DNA of 64,000 nucleotides from Paraburkholderia phenazinium (GTDB lineage: Bacteria; Pseudomonadota; Gammaproteobacteria; Burkholderiales; Burkholderiaceae): the NCBI RefSeq assembly GCF_900100735.1, contig NZ_FNCJ01000004.1, positions 436,019 to 500,018 on the forward strand, given 5' to 3'. Below the pieces are notes generated by a model that saw only the letters and a list, made by a program, of their open reading frames with translations, was not told where the DNA came from and made no database searches. Below are positions 49,117 through 61,800 of this stretch, in pieces (position 1 is the first letter of the stretch; each line of letters begins with the position of its first letter). The position numbers were made by a program, and so were the translations under genes.

Positions 49117-50715
49117 ATGCAGGACACTATCCTGACCGACGCAGCGCAATTCCCGCGCAAAACACATGGCGAGCCTGCCCGGATCGTTGATGATGACAGC
49201 ATAGAGTTTCGTGAGGGCGAACACGTCACGATTCGCGATGGCTCCAGCCTCAGCACGGCAGGTGTGGTCTCCATTGCCGTTCTCGGCTCCATGGCGCTCG
49301 CCGGGAAACCCGTCCGCTGCTCGGGAGTGCTCCCGGGCGTCACACTGCTCGTTAGCACCGGCGCACTTCGCGCCCCAGGCGGCAACGAGGCGGATCAGGT
49401 CATTGACGACATATGGGGAAGGATTCGCCCGGGACTCGTCGACTGGCTAACCATGCGAACGTCACCAGCTGGCGTAACAATGGCGCTGGGCTCCGATATC
49501 CGCCTCGAGTTTGGCTGGGACGACCGGCATCGCGTGTGCGACGGCGCGATGCAGATCGATGTCGAGCACGATCCCGCGTTTGCGGCCGAGTACCCGAAAC
49601 GACGCAGACAGCATCCGCTCGTCGAGCGGTCGCCTGAGCCGGTGGACCGGGCACGCAAGCAGGAAACGCAACTGCGTGGCCTGCTCGTCACTGCATTGGA
49701 GAAAAGCATCCAGACCAATGATGTTCTGTATGCCCGGCTACCCGCCTCTGTGCGATATCGTGCGACCGGTGCGCTCACCGCGTGGCGAGAGTTCCGCAAG
49801 GAGGCCGAGGCATTCGCACCGTCCAGTCTCGCCGCGATGCTGAAAACTGATCCACCGACAATGCTCGTTCGGGACTACGCTGAGATCACACGCCGGCTGC
49901 TGCCGCATGGAGTTGAGGACGTGCCACCGGAGAACCTGGCTGTGCATGCTTCGCACAGCGTCGTCTGGCAGGCGTTCGACGAGCGGCACGGTGTGCTGTA
50001 CGAGCCCACTCCCGCCCTGCACCGGCTGCTGGACCAGGCGTATATCGCAGACGATGTGCCAATCGGCGCGCTCGAGTTGCCGGTCGAAACCCTATGCATC
50101 ATTCCCGAACCATCACGCTGGGCACAAACGGGCGAGAGCGAGGCGATCGCGTTGTTCCGGGGCACTAAAGCAACCGCCAACGGCAGATCGCGCATCATTA
50201 GCGTCGTAACCTGCTCGCGAAGCGCGGATGCCAGACGGTCCATGGTGGTCGATGCGCTGGACCTGTCGCTGGACGATCCCGGCAAAACCATTCGCGAGTT
50301 GCTAGATGACGCGTTCAGTGAGCCCCAACCAGGCGACGGAGAAATCAGGCAGCACTGGCGACATGCACTCGATTACGCGATCAAGATGCTTCTCTACCTG
50401 ACTGCACGTGATGCGCATGTCGTTCACGACCGGGACTACTCGGAGGCCCCCCGCGAATTTAGCGGTCTGGGCAAGCGCAAACGTGTGGAGCGCCTCGCAC
50501 AGATCGAGCAACTGTACGATCGGCACATTGTTGGTCCTGCAATCCTCGATAGGGAATCGACAGATTCATTGTTGACTGACGGAGTACATCACGAAGTCCG
50601 CGGACACTGGCGTCGACCGCATTTCAGAATGCAACCACATGGACCGAATTCGTCATTGCGCAAGCTCGCATTTATTGGTCCAACGATCGTGAGGCCAGAC
50701 CGCCTTGGTCTGTAA
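49117..50715 (+). CDS. Unknown protein next to PAAR, candidate T6SS-associated or mobile-element protein
   Basis: 532 residues, no signal peptide. The first 130 residues are beta-rich (IEFREGEHVTIRDGSSLSTAGV, PVRCSGVLPGVTLLVSTG) and the middle is helical. The C-terminal end has the basic pattern VRGHWRRPHFRMQPHGP followed by LAFIGPTIVRPDRLG. A similar closing pattern, with RR-x-HxR and a final hydrophobic-Pro-x-(V/W) run, is seen in many phage and plasmid proteins, including the AcrVA2 family; this is a weak resemblance from memory. It starts 91 bases after the PAAR gene, so it could be a cargo protein. Confidence 0.6.
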   Translation: MQDTILTDAAQFPRKTHGEPARIVDDDSIEFREGEHVTIRDGSSLSTAGVVSIAVLGSMALAGKPVRCSGVLPGVTLLVSTGALRAPGGNEADQVIDDIWGRIRPGLVDWLTMRTSPAGVTMALGSDIRLEFGWDDRHRVCDGAMQIDVEHDPAFAAEYPKRRRQHPLVERSPEPVDRARKQETQLRGLLVTALEKSIQTNDVLYARLPASVRYRATGALTAWREFRKEAEAFAPSSLAAMLKTDPPTMLVRDYAEITRRLLPHGVEDVPPENLAVHASHSVVWQAFDERHGVLYEPTPALHRLLDQAYIADDVPIGALELPVETLCIIPEPSRWAQTGESEAIALFRGTKATANGRSRIISVVTCSRSADARRSMVVDALDLSLDDPGKTIRELLDDAFSEPQPGDGEIRQHWRHALDYAIKMLLYLTARDAHVVHDRDYSEAPREFSGLGKRKRVERLAQIEQLYDRHIVGPAILDRESTDSLLTDGVHHEVRGHWRRPHFRMQPHGPNSSLRKLAFIGPTIVRPDRLGL

Positions 50716-50739
50716 AGAAAAGGTGATCCCTTCGATGTG

Positions 50740-51185
50740 CTGTGACCTCGCTCCGGCTTCAGCAAATTGCCGAATAGTGCCTCGATCTCGGCGGGCTTGG
50801 CGTCGAACTGCTCCACGAGATCCTTGATGCGGTAACCGTGCCGCGTCAGCGTCGGTTCGAGGTCGTCCAGTTGCCGGGATAGGACCGACTCGACCGGCTT
50901 GGCCGACATGGGCCTCTCGCCAGTCCGGAATCCGGCCTCGAACGCGAGCGCCAGATGCAACTGGATTTGCAACGGTGTGCGCAGTTTCGTCGCCAGGAGG
51001 TCGGCCGCATCCTCGGCGAGAATCGTCTCGACAGCGGTGCTGCCGGACGCACACGCGCCCAGCAGCCAGTACAGGTATTCACGCTGGCTGTCGGCGATGT
51101 CATCGAGGGAGAAGATGTCGGTACCGTAGCCGATTTCCTCCATCGTCGCACGGCGCATCGCCAGCGGATGGCGCAGGTCAATCAT
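50740..51185 (-). pseudogene. C-terminal remnant of a transposition ATPase (ExeA/TniB type)
   Basis: The frame opens MIDLRHPLAMRRATMEEIG and continues SLDDIADSQREYLYWLLGAC, DLLATKLRTPLQIQLHLALAFEAGFR, LTRHGYRIKDLVEQFDAKPAEIEALFGNLLKPER. This matches the end of ATPases that partner large transposases, as I recall them. The AAA core is missing upstream, and the frame then runs on antisense into the end of the preceding gene, so only 50740-51185 is true homology. Confidence 0.6.
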
Positions 51186-51487
51186 GGCATCGAGATGGCT
51201 GCGGGAAAAAATCGACGGTGCTCATCAGCATGACTCGCAAACTCCCAGAAAGCGAACCCAATCAATATCGTTTCTGGGAGTTCGCTAAATCACGGTCTAT
51301 CGCCGGAGGCTTGCCTGATCGGCTTCTGAAGGGCCGACTCATAAGGGTTTATGCGGATTCGACGGACATTGTCTGCTGTCTGACGGACTTATATCCTCTA
51401 AATAATACGGAAATCCAACACAACACACACGGCCTAAGCGGTATAAACACGCCGGCTGCGTATAGCCATAAGAAAAGGGGACCGGTC

Positions 51488-52744
51488 ATGAAACGGGGAA
51501 TTAAAGCGCTGATCACGCTCGGGAGCGTGATCATACTGGCGGCCTGTGCGACTCGCCTGTCGGTTACCGGAAACCGTGGAACGGAAAGCGAGTTGTCTAA
51601 CATCGTCCAGATACCGCCGATCAATCCCGGACCGACCACGCAAGCAATCGACTACCCCGTCCTGTACGGAACGAATCGAATACCGATATATGCGGCTGGG
51701 GCAACGGGTGGCGAAGCGAGTACCGAGTACGGTTCAGCACGAGATTTGACGCTTCACTATGGGCGTGTATGGGTGACGATTCCCAAACACCACCAGATCA
51801 AGCCGGAAGAGTCCTGGTGGAGCGATTTCAAGAAGGGGGCCAACCCGAGGTTGACGATATCGCGTGTCGAGCCCGCCCAGAGTGAACAGGAATTCGTGGG
51901 ATGGGCAGCAAATGCTATCGCGTCGTCCGCTGGCTCGAACGACGACTATATCGTCGTCTACATTCACGGCTATAACGACTCTTTCAAAGACGCGGCAGAG
52001 AGCGCGGCGCAACTTGGGGCCGATCTCGGCATACCGCCCAATCGAATGTTCATGTTTTCGTGGCCGGCACGGGGCGAATTGGCAGACTACACGTTTGACG
52101 AAGCGACCGTCGATGCCAGCGAACAATTCCTGCGTGAATTTTTCATGGAATTGTCGAAAAAGGTCGCGCCGGGAAAGAAGATCCACGTGGTCGCCCATAG
52201 CATGGGAAATCGCGCTCTCCTACGCGTCGTAGACGCGCTACTCCACGGCTACGACAAAGAGAAAATCCACTTCGGCCAAATCGTGCTAGCCGCGGCGGAT
52301 GTGGACCGCGAGGTGTTTGCAAACATGGGGCAGGAGTTCGCCCAAGTAGCCGATCGAACTACGGTTTATCTGTCGCCTTACGACTTTGCCGTAGGCGCGT
52401 CGCAATTCTTCCATCAATATCCCCGAGTCGGTTGTGGTACCAGGCCACAGGTCGACATCAGCGGAATCGACAGCGTTGTCTCGATGCTCGACAACGATTT
52501 TCCGGGACACGGCTACATCGAAGACGCATTGCCCGTTCTCACGGACCTGCAGAGCCTGTTCGTAGCGGGAACGCCGAAGCGTCCAGTGGGCGACGTATGG
52601 AAGGTGTATCCCGGCCCTACCGGTAACAGCGAGTACTGGGTCGTCACCGCCAAGCCAAGCTGGATCCCTCGCATCAGAGCCTGCGTGACGGAGAACACCC
52701 TGGTGGTGTCCCCGACATCCATATCGCTGTCCGAATGGAAATAA
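51488..52744 (+). CDS. DUF900-type alpha/beta hydrolase lipoprotein
   Basis: 418 residues. A lipoprotein signal with LAAC at Cys20 is present. The hydrolase domain shows DYIVVYIHGYNDSFKDAAESAAQLG, FSWPARG and the nucleophile elbow VAHSMGNRALL, as in DUF900 proteins. The ATG at 51488 follows AAGGGGA; the longer open frame upstream is unlikely. Being a surface or periplasmic lipoprotein beside a T6SS cassette, it could be an esterase of the envelope; no substrate is known. Confidence 0.87.
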   Translation: MKRGIKALITLGSVIILAACATRLSVTGNRGTESELSNIVQIPPINPGPTTQAIDYPVLYGTNRIPIYAAGATGGEASTEYGSARDLTLHYGRVWVTIPKHHQIKPEESWWSDFKKGANPRLTISRVEPAQSEQEFVGWAANAIASSAGSNDDYIVVYIHGYNDSFKDAAESAAQLGADLGIPPNRMFMFSWPARGELADYTFDEATVDASEQFLREFFMELSKKVAPGKKIHVVAHSMGNRALLRVVDALLHGYDKEKIHFGQIVLAAADVDREVFANMGQEFAQVADRTTVYLSPYDFAVGASQFFHQYPRVGCGTRPQVDISGIDSVVSMLDNDFPGHGYIEDALPVLTDLQSLFVAGTPKRPVGDVWKVYPGPTGNSEYWVVTAKPSWIPRIRACVTENTLVVSPTSISLSEWK

Positions 52745-52802
52745 AAATGAAGATCGACGGTCTGGTTAGCATCGACCGCCCGCAGCCGATGCCTCCCTCC
52801 CC

Positions 52803-55800
52803 TCACCCCGCCGGAATAGCCTGATAAAGATTATTCACCACCAGTAACGGCTGCTGATCCCCAGCCCCAAACAACGTCAGCTTGAAGCTATTCTCCGCGC
52901 CGTTCGCAAGGTTAGGCTTCTGCGTCGCCAGCCAATCCTCGACGGTCTCCGCCAGCACGCTGACGAACGCCGGCGTCACCGCCGGCTCGACCACCGTCAA
53001 GACCGGCGGCAACAGGCAAACCGGCAGACTAACCGGGAAATTGCCTGTCAACGGATAAGTGAAGCTGCCGGTCACACTCGCTTCCACCGACACCGCGCCA
53101 TTGCCCCCTTCGAACAACCCGGCAAAGAACTCGGTCAGCAGCGCCTCCAGACTGGCAGAGGCGTTACCCGCGTTCTCCAGCGAAAAGTCCTGATGCACGA
53201 GACGCGGCACGGCCGCCCCCGAGAAGCTGACGCTCGGCGTGGTGAAAATAAACGCCGGATTCGTGGAGACGCCACTGGTATCCAGCGGGAACAAGGTCTT
53301 GTTGCGCTCGATCCGGATCGACGACTGCCCGTTCTGATGCAACAGCACGTCCAGTCCCGGCAGCACCACGGTTCGCTCCTGCACGATCTCGGCGTCGTCC
53401 CACGACAGATAATGCGTGGGCGATGCGGTCTCTTGATAGAGATACGTCAACAACGAAAGCCCGTCCGTCGGCGCAGTCGGCACCGGCGTATAGCTGTCGG
53501 GAAGAATCTGCACGACCGGCGCGGGCAGCGTGATCCCGCCTGCCGAAATGGTTGCATTGGCCTGATCCCAGCTCGCATTGGTTCCATTGATCGTCACATT
53601 CAGCAGGTTCGTCACGGCGTTGCCGCTGCCATTGCGCGTCAGCACCGTCTCGAAGTCGAGTTCGATCAGCTCCGGCGCCTGCGCCGCGGCAAAGCGCGCC
53701 TGGCTCAGTTGCCCCGCGTAGGCCGTCGCCACGTTGGCCAGATACTCGGCGAAGCACTGCACCGCGTGCGCCGCCGCCTCGATGACGGTCTGATCGGTCG
53801 TGTCCGCGTCGATCTTCGTCAGATAAGTCCGGAAGTCCTCGGCAATCGCCGGATAGCTGGTGACGAACTGCGCCAGCGCCGTGAACAGATCGGGACCGGC
53901 TGCCGGCGCCATGAGGCGAGTCGCGGCGTTCGGTACATTCAGTTGCATCGTGGTCTGCACCGAATCCTGAGCCGCAAACGGATAGGTATAGACGAACGAG
54001 TAATCCCATCCGGTCAGATCGACCGGCACGACTGGAACACTCGTCGACTGCGAAGCAAGCTGGTTCTGCACCGTGGGCGGCGTCGGCAGGTTGCGGTTCA
54101 CCACCGGGATATTCGCGGCCTGGACCGGATTAAGCCCATAGATATACGGACCGGTGACGAACACGAGCCACTCGCTGTCGATATAGCCATCGATGCCGGC
54201 CACCGTCGCCTTGTTGAACTCGAGATGCGTGATCGCAAAGTTCAGGGTCAACGGCACATACGCCTCGTCGTCCGTGTTCTTGGTGCTGAAGAAGAAGCTC
54301 AGGCGCGGGTCGGCCGGCACGCCATCGGTTGTAACAGGGCCGAGCGGGATGCGGGCCGCGCTCAACGTGAAGTTCTGATTGACGCTTGCGTTGCCGGCGA
54401 TGACGCCCTGCGGTTGGCCGTACAGATCGGGCGGCCCGGCCGCGTCGGGCTGACCGGCGCCGGACGCGTCGCTGACCTGGTAGAGCACCACCGCGCTGGC
54501 GGCATAGGCTGAGCCGATCTGGTTCAGCAACTGCTGATACAGCTTGTTCTTCGCCGCTTCATAAGTGGAGGCGTCGGACGCGCTGGTCGAAAGGATCGGC
54601 TTGACCGTACCAGCGATGCTGGTCGCAAGACTGTCCTTGGCCTCGAGTACCGCGCCCAGATAGCCGTCGATCAACGGGTCGCTCTTACCCAACAGTTGGT
54701 CGAGGATGAAGGCCGAGGTGGAATCGCTGGCCGACAGGAAGGCATCGATCGCGTCGAGGCAGGTCTGGAACCACTGGTTTTGATCGACCCCGGTGAAGCT
54801 CAGGGTGACCGCGTTGCCGCTCGAGTATTCGGTGATGCTGGCCGTGCGGCTGACGAGCGATGTCGCCACCGGCGCGGCCGTGTAATAGCTCGGCGCGTTC
54901 TGCGCGATGTTGAAATAGATGCCGTTACCCTTCGACGCACCGAAGCGGACCGCCCAAAGCTGCATCGTGCCGGAACTGCCGGCGTTGCTGTCCGACGCCT
55001 TCAGGCCCTCGCCTATCCGCATCTGCCAGTCAGCGTTCTGGAACGCAGCCTCGAAGTTGCGGGAGAAGGTCAGGAACGCCGGTTGTCCGCCCGACACCGT
55101 GTCCGGATCCGGCTGCGGCAGGATCACGCTTTGCGCCGCCAGGCCACCCGCGCCGGCGGCCACTTGCGGATCGACAAGGACCGCCGCGCGGCTCAAGGTC
55201 AGCGTCACGTCGAGCGCGATGATGTCGCCGCTTGCCACGCTGGCGAGCGTCACCGGCACCGCCAGCAACGCGCTCGGCCCCTTGTCCGGCAGCGCGCCGC
55301 CATTGACGATGCCTTGCAGGCATTGCACGCAGGCGCTGACATAGCTGCGCACCTGGTCGGCCTGGGTGTCGCTGAGCACACTCTCCGGCGTCGCAAGCAA
55401 CGAATTACTGAGGCTCATGCTCACCGCGTTGCCGCTAAGGTCCGGCACACCCAGGTCTTTGTAGTTCTGATTCAGTTGAAAATAGATCTTCTGATAGAGC
55501 GCGAGATCCTTGACGGCCTCATCCGGACTGGTCGCATACAGCACCGTCGCAAACGCCAGATTGACGTTAAGCACCGGCTGGCCGGCCGTGCCGGCATAGA
55601 GGTAATTGACCGTCGTATTCGACCACGACGACAAGCCGATCAGCAGATCGGTGTACAGCAGATTGATCGCCGAGCCGTTCAACGCGCCACTGTAGCCGGC
55701 AGGTGGCACGGTGAACGGCGTCACCGTGGTGTTGCCGAACAGGTCCTGCCATTGCAGGGCGATCTGGCACGGCGTGCCTACCCCCACGTAGGGATTCGCG

Positions 55801-58800
55801 CTGGCTGGCGGCAAGCCGTCGGCCGGTGCGGCGGGCGCCGGGTTGAGCGTGGAGACCTTGCTGAACCCCAGCGACTGGCTATAGATGAACTCGGCCTGCG
55901 CCGCGCTATTGAGCTTCATCCGGCGGCGCTGCTTGATCTCGGCGTGACTGGCGAATGCGGACGGGACATCGGACGGTTCGTTATCCTGTGGACCGAACGG
56001 CAGGCCCATCGCACTCGCCTTGAAGAACGCGTTGGCTTGCACCCCCGCCGACAAGGTGTTGTAAAGCGAATACATGAACGTCGCCGCGTAGTCCGGGTCG
56101 CTGGACTGGTCTGGCGGCGGCCCCATGTCGACACGGTTCAGCGAGAAGCTGACATTGCCCGCCGGCAACTGATTGCGCAGATCGAAGGACTGCGTATCGA
56201 TGGTCAGGACTGCACCGGCGCGCAACAATCCGGCGACCGGCAGCGCAAGCACAGCCATGGCGTCGATGCTAATGCCATAGTAGGCGGCCATGCTGGCGAA
56301 GCTATCGCCAGGCGCGGACGCCGCCGCGACCTTGTAACTGACGGACGGAATGTAGAACACCGAGCCCAGCGCCACCGCAACGCCGGGGTTATAGGTCGCG
56401 ATTTGCGGCCCGGTAATCGTCGTGACCGCACCTTGCGAATAATAAGCCGCAAGGTTGGCGAGCGTCTGGGCGGGATCGGCTAGATCGGCTTCGGTCAGTT
56501 GATGCGTCAGGCCGTTGACCGGAATCACCGCGCCGCTCGTGAGGGCGAGCGTCTGGTTGTCGGCGGCGATCCTGGCGGGGGTGGCTCCATACAGGCTCGC
56601 TACGTCGGCGAGACTCGCGCCCTGCGCGCCGACAGCCGCCGATTGACCGCTAGTCGAGAGCGATGCCACCTGCACGACATCCGAGGCGACGTTGATGCCG
56701 TCGGTCGTCACGAATGCGTTGACGAAGCAAGGCAGCGCATAGCCAAAATTGGTGCTGCCGGTGGCGGTGAAGGTCGCGATCATCGATAGCGTGGCGTTGC
56801 CGTTGGCATCGAAGATATCGGCCGGCAAGCCAGTGCCGTCGCTGACCACCTGATAGAACAGGTAGTAGCCGCCGCTGCGCACCGTGCTTTGTTCCCACAA
56901 CAGCTTGATGAATTCAGCAGGCGGATTGCCGATGCCGCGCGGCGGCGGAATATCCGCGCCTAACGCGAGCGCCCCCCGCACCGCCAGCTCGGGATTGGTT
57001 TCGGTCGACAGGTTGGTTTGGGCAATAAAGGTCAGGAATTCCTGTGTGCCCAGCGTCGCCAGCGCCGGCGGCTGGGTCTGCTGCTCGTAGCAGACGAACA
57101 GCCCCGAGAGCATCGACACGCTCATCGAGTCGATCGCGCTCAGCAACTGTTCGAGCGTCTGCGCATCGGCAGTCGCCGTGCCGGTGATCTCGTAGACGTT
57201 CGGCAACGAGGCCGCATTGGCTGGGCCATTCGGTGTGTCGTCCGAACCGCCGGACGATACGCCCGACACCGGCAGCCGCTTGATGCTGAAGTTGATGCGC
57301 GTCGCCCACGCCCAGTTCTGCAGATCGGTGTAATCGGTCTGGCTGCTGGCCGGGGAGGTCTGGCCGCGCTGCGGCTGGAACTGGGGCAGCAGCGGCAGTT
57401 CGGCGGACAGCGAGCCAAACAGGCTATCCAGACTGGCCTGACGCGTGGCGGTGAGTGCCAGCACGCTCGACGGCAGCGGCCACAAGGTCGCCTGAGTCTG
57501 CGAGGTGGCCGTGCCTCCGGTCCGGGTGGTGATCGTCTGCAGGGCCGCCATATCCGAGGTGACCCAATAGGCGTAGTTGCCGGTCGCCACGGCCTTGGGC
57601 TGCAACAGCACCGGCGCCACGGCGCTGAAACCCGGCGCGGGCTTGAAGTTGCCAGCCTGCGCCCAGCTCAGCACCGTGCAGAGATTGTTGTAGGAGTCCA
57701 GCAGATCGAGCGCGGCCGACCTCGATGCGACGCCGTCGAACTGCACGAAGTTGAGGTCGACGCCATGCGACGCCGTTGCGGCCGACACGGTGACCGCATA
57801 GCCGGTGACGGCAGCCGGCGCCGGGGTCGGGAACTCCTGGCCGGTCAACTGATAGAGGCCATACGCGCTCTGCCCGGTCGGGAACAGGAACTGGTCCGAC
57901 AGGGTCAAGCCGTCGCTGGCCGGCAGGCTCAGGCCGAACATCAGGAAGCGCGACACCATGCCGGCGGTCTGCGCCACCTGATCGGTGTCGGCGATCGCGG
58001 TCCACAGGTCCGACACGGTCCATGCCTGCAGATTGGCCAGCGTCAGCAGCCCACCTTCGGCGCTGACCGAGAATAGCCCACCTACCGTCTGGCTGGCCGT
58101 AGCCAGCAACGGTACCGTGGTCGCAAACAGGGTGGCCACGCTGGCTAGCGTGTCGCCGTCGGCGCTCGTGTAGGCGATCGGCGCGACGCTCATCGGCGCG
58201 GCCGGCGTCAGCAGCTTCGTAGAACTCGCGATGGCTGGAACTTGCGCCAGTTGATCGGCATTCATCCCCAAGGCCTTGCCGATCGACTCGAAGCTATCGC
58301 CGGCCACCGTGGTGTAACTGTCGATGGCTACGCCCGGCTGAATGATCCGGGCAGTCCAGTTGGCGGTGATCAGGCTCGACACCGTGGTCTGCCAGCGCGC
58401 CGGCTTGTCGGTGCCGTCGCTGAAGCGCGCAGCGATGCCGGTCAGCGTGTCGGCGCTTTGCACCGTATAAGCCAGCGGCGGCGTGGTCAGGATCTTCGCG
58501 GCGCTCAGCGCGTGATTCTGGTTGGGCGAGGCGATATCGTCGACATCGAGCTCGTTGGGGCTGATCGCGTTGACCGCCGCCAGGATGCTGGCAATGCTGT
58601 CGGTGGACTGCAGCGGCCATGCATACGACGCCAGCAGGTTCTGCGCGGTCTGCAGCAATTGCCGCCCGATCATCGTGAAGTAATCGACAAAGATCAGCGC
58701 GGCCATCGACTCGACGCTGTCATCGGCTACGGTGAGCGAATTCGCTGGCGGGGAACCGATGTTGTTCTCCTGCTCGATGCTGGTCTCCACCTCCGCGAAC

Positions 58801-61800
58801 TCGTCGGCGACCGCTGCGCGATAGGCGTCGTTGACCGTCGTGTAACTGCCGAAATCGATCGGATCGGTGCCGCTGCCATCCGGCTTGGGCACCGTCAGGG
58901 ACAAGCCGTCGAACACCGGGAAAATCGTCGAGCCGGCCTGGAATTTCGTCTTGTCGCCCGAACTGCTCGCATAGTCGGCGGTCTCGAAGTTCAGGAAGAA
59001 CGCCGAATCGAGGAAGCCCAGAATCGACGCGATATCGAGCGGTGGGTTGGCGTTGTTGGCCAACGCGTTGATCCATGCCTCCAGTTGCTCGGCGCTGACG
59101 ACTTGCGCCGACACGCCCGCGAGGTCGACCGCAGCGCCGTTCGTGCCGCTCAGCGTGTCGATCAGCCACGGGAAGAAACTGGCGCACAACTGATCGAATG
59201 AGGTATCGCCCGTGCCGTCGCCGCCCGGGATGGACGCGTCCATCGCCAGCAGGAACACGAACGCACCCTGCTGCTGGCTATAGGCCGTCGCGCCCTCGGG
59301 CGCCAGCACGGTGAATTGCGGCGCCATCAGCACGTTCAAGGTTGGCTTGGCGTCCGCTTCGCGCAGCACCCGCTTGGGCCGCGGCTGGACCGCGGCGGCA
59401 AGGGCGGCGACCCGTTGGGCGCGCAGCGAGCGCGCTGTGAACAGCAGACTGCGCACGGCATTGCTGCCGGGGGAATCCCATGGCGCGCTCTGGTTCTGTC
59501 CGATCGTGAACGACGCCGTCACCGTCATCGAGAACGAGAAGGAAATCTTGATCGAGAACAGTCCGAGATCGATCTTGATCGTCACCTTGACGCTGACATA
59601 GGCCGAGGCCGTGATGGGAATTTCGCGGTACGACTCGTAGGTCATCTGCACCGACAGCACGATGTTGACGCTGACCGACGCCTGGATAATGACGAAATCC
59701 ACCTTGCCCGCCAGCGTGCCGATGATGCCGATCGTGCCAGTGAGCTTGAAGTAATACTGGTCCTGCAAGGCGCCGCTACTCTGCGTGGTCAGACTCGTTC
59801 CGCTCGACGACGAATAGGGATGCCAGGCCGCGATCACGCCTTCGACGATGCCGAACACCGTCAGCGAGAAGCTGGCCGACAAGGGGCCGGCCGAGAAGCT
59901 GTAGCCGAGCCCCAGTTGCAAGCCAATGCCGAACACCACGACGGGATCGAACGTGCCATTGGTCGTGACCGGCACCTGGGTCGCGGTCGCCGCGCTGAGC
60001 TTGCCGAAATAGAATCCGCCGCCCCCCACCACGGGGACGCCCGCGATGATCGCGTAGAGTGCGAACGAGCGGCTGAAATCGTTGTTGTACGGAAAGCCGA
60101 TATCGATCAGGAAATCGCCGTTGGTATACACCTGGACGGAAATCTGCGGCAAGGTCACCGAGACCGCGCCGAGATTGAGCTTGCGAATCGCATCGGGGAA
60201 CGAGAAGTCGACCTGGAACAGCCCGATGTCGTCGGTGATCTTCTTGTAGAGGATATCGATCGCCAGGTTCGCCAGGCCGCCGGCCTTGGGCCCGGCGAGG
60301 GCGAGACGCAGACCGTACAGATTGGGGTCGTTGAAGACGAACATCGCGTCGACCGTCCACGACCCTTCGACCTGCAGAAAGCCCAGGTGCCCGGCGATCA
60401 GCCAGTTGTTGTCCTGGTTGTAATAGGGAAAGCCGTCGGGCTGGCCGCTCGGATTCGGATTGACCGGATTGGTGTCGCTGTTCGTGCTCGGCACCTTCGC
60501 CAGCGCATTGATCACCGACTGCGTGGAATCGAATTTATCCGAGCCGGTAATGCCGATGCGCTGCCCCAGCACCAGCAGGAAGACCTTGAAATAGTCCGAG
60601 CCGCGCCCGGGCACCGGCGGCATCTCGGTGACGTCCTGGCCGCCCGGTTTCATCAGGTCGCCAAGCTGGTCCGAGATCGGCGAAGACCCCTCAATTTCCA
60701 AAGTGACCTTGCCGTTGCCTTCTGTCGAGCGCAGGAAGTTCAGCTTGGTGATCGTGATGAAGCCCAGATTGAGCGGACTGGACAATTGATAGCTCGCCGA
60801 GAGCCGGTTGGTCTGGCCGTTCTCCAGCGACACGTTCAGTTGCAGGCCGTCGAGCGAAATCTGGTTCAGCAGATCCCACGGCGAGTCGAGCGTGAAATAA
60901 GGATTGCCAAGTGTCCGCACGAGCGCTTGCAGCAGCGCGCCGACGGTCCAGCCCTTCAGCGAGAAGGTGATCTGTTTGTCTTCACTCGTGTACGTGGCAG
61001 TAAAGCCCTCCCAGGCGAGCGACAAGGTCTTGTTGCCGTTGGCTTCGAACTGATAGCTCAGATCGAGTTCCAGATTGATGGCCGGATAGGTCCACTTCGA
61101 GACGACCGAGCCGGAAAACGCGCTGCCGTCGTAGGCCAATCCGATGGTCGAATCCAGATTGCTAATGGTCTGGTCGCCGAGACTGAAATCCCAGAGGAAC
61201 GATACATCGACGGTGTAGGTGGTCTTGCCGGCCGAACCCGACGGGATCTTCGCCACGACGCTGAAGGTTTCGATCGTGAGCGTGCCGGGCAGGAAATCGG
61301 GGAACGCGTAACTGCCCCCTGCCGAGAAGAACTGCACGATCAGGTCGTTCACCGACAGCGGCTGGCCCAGCGACGCGCTCAAGGTCCACAACGAGGGGGA
61401 AACCGTACCGTCATAGGCGAGCGAGACGAGCGTCTGGAACGGGCCCACGCTCAACTGGCCGCCGATGCTGCTTTGCCAGACCGAGGCGGCGTTGCTGCCG
61501 CTATCGGCCGGCGTGCTGGCGCCGATGCTGACGGTGCCGTTGGAGACCGACAGGATGGGCTGGTTGCCGACCGTCAGGAACGACAGCGATAGATTGAACT
61601 CACTGGTGAAGTTAAAGCTCTTGCCGCCGCCATTGACGGTCAGCGCAATGTTGGCGAGGCTCGCGGATATCGACGACGGCAGCGACACTAAACCACCGCT
61701 CAAGGTCGACAGGAAATCGCTGAGGCTGGCCGTGCCCGCGAACGAGGCAGAGAAGTTGAGCCCCGAATCGAACTCGACCTCGAAGACACCGTCGCCTACC

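Noticed and set aside
50975..51487. Upstream extension of the DUF900 lipoprotein frame to 589 residues
   Set aside because: The added residues are Arg/Cys-rich antisense-like text over the transposon remnant, and a strong ribosome site and lipoprotein signal occur at 51488.
54696..56483. 595-residue plus-strand frame opposite the giant gene, also 59316-61592 (758 residues) and 53193-54512
   Set aside because: Arg/His/Gln-rich antisense frames that follow the codon bias of the giant gene; no domain traits.
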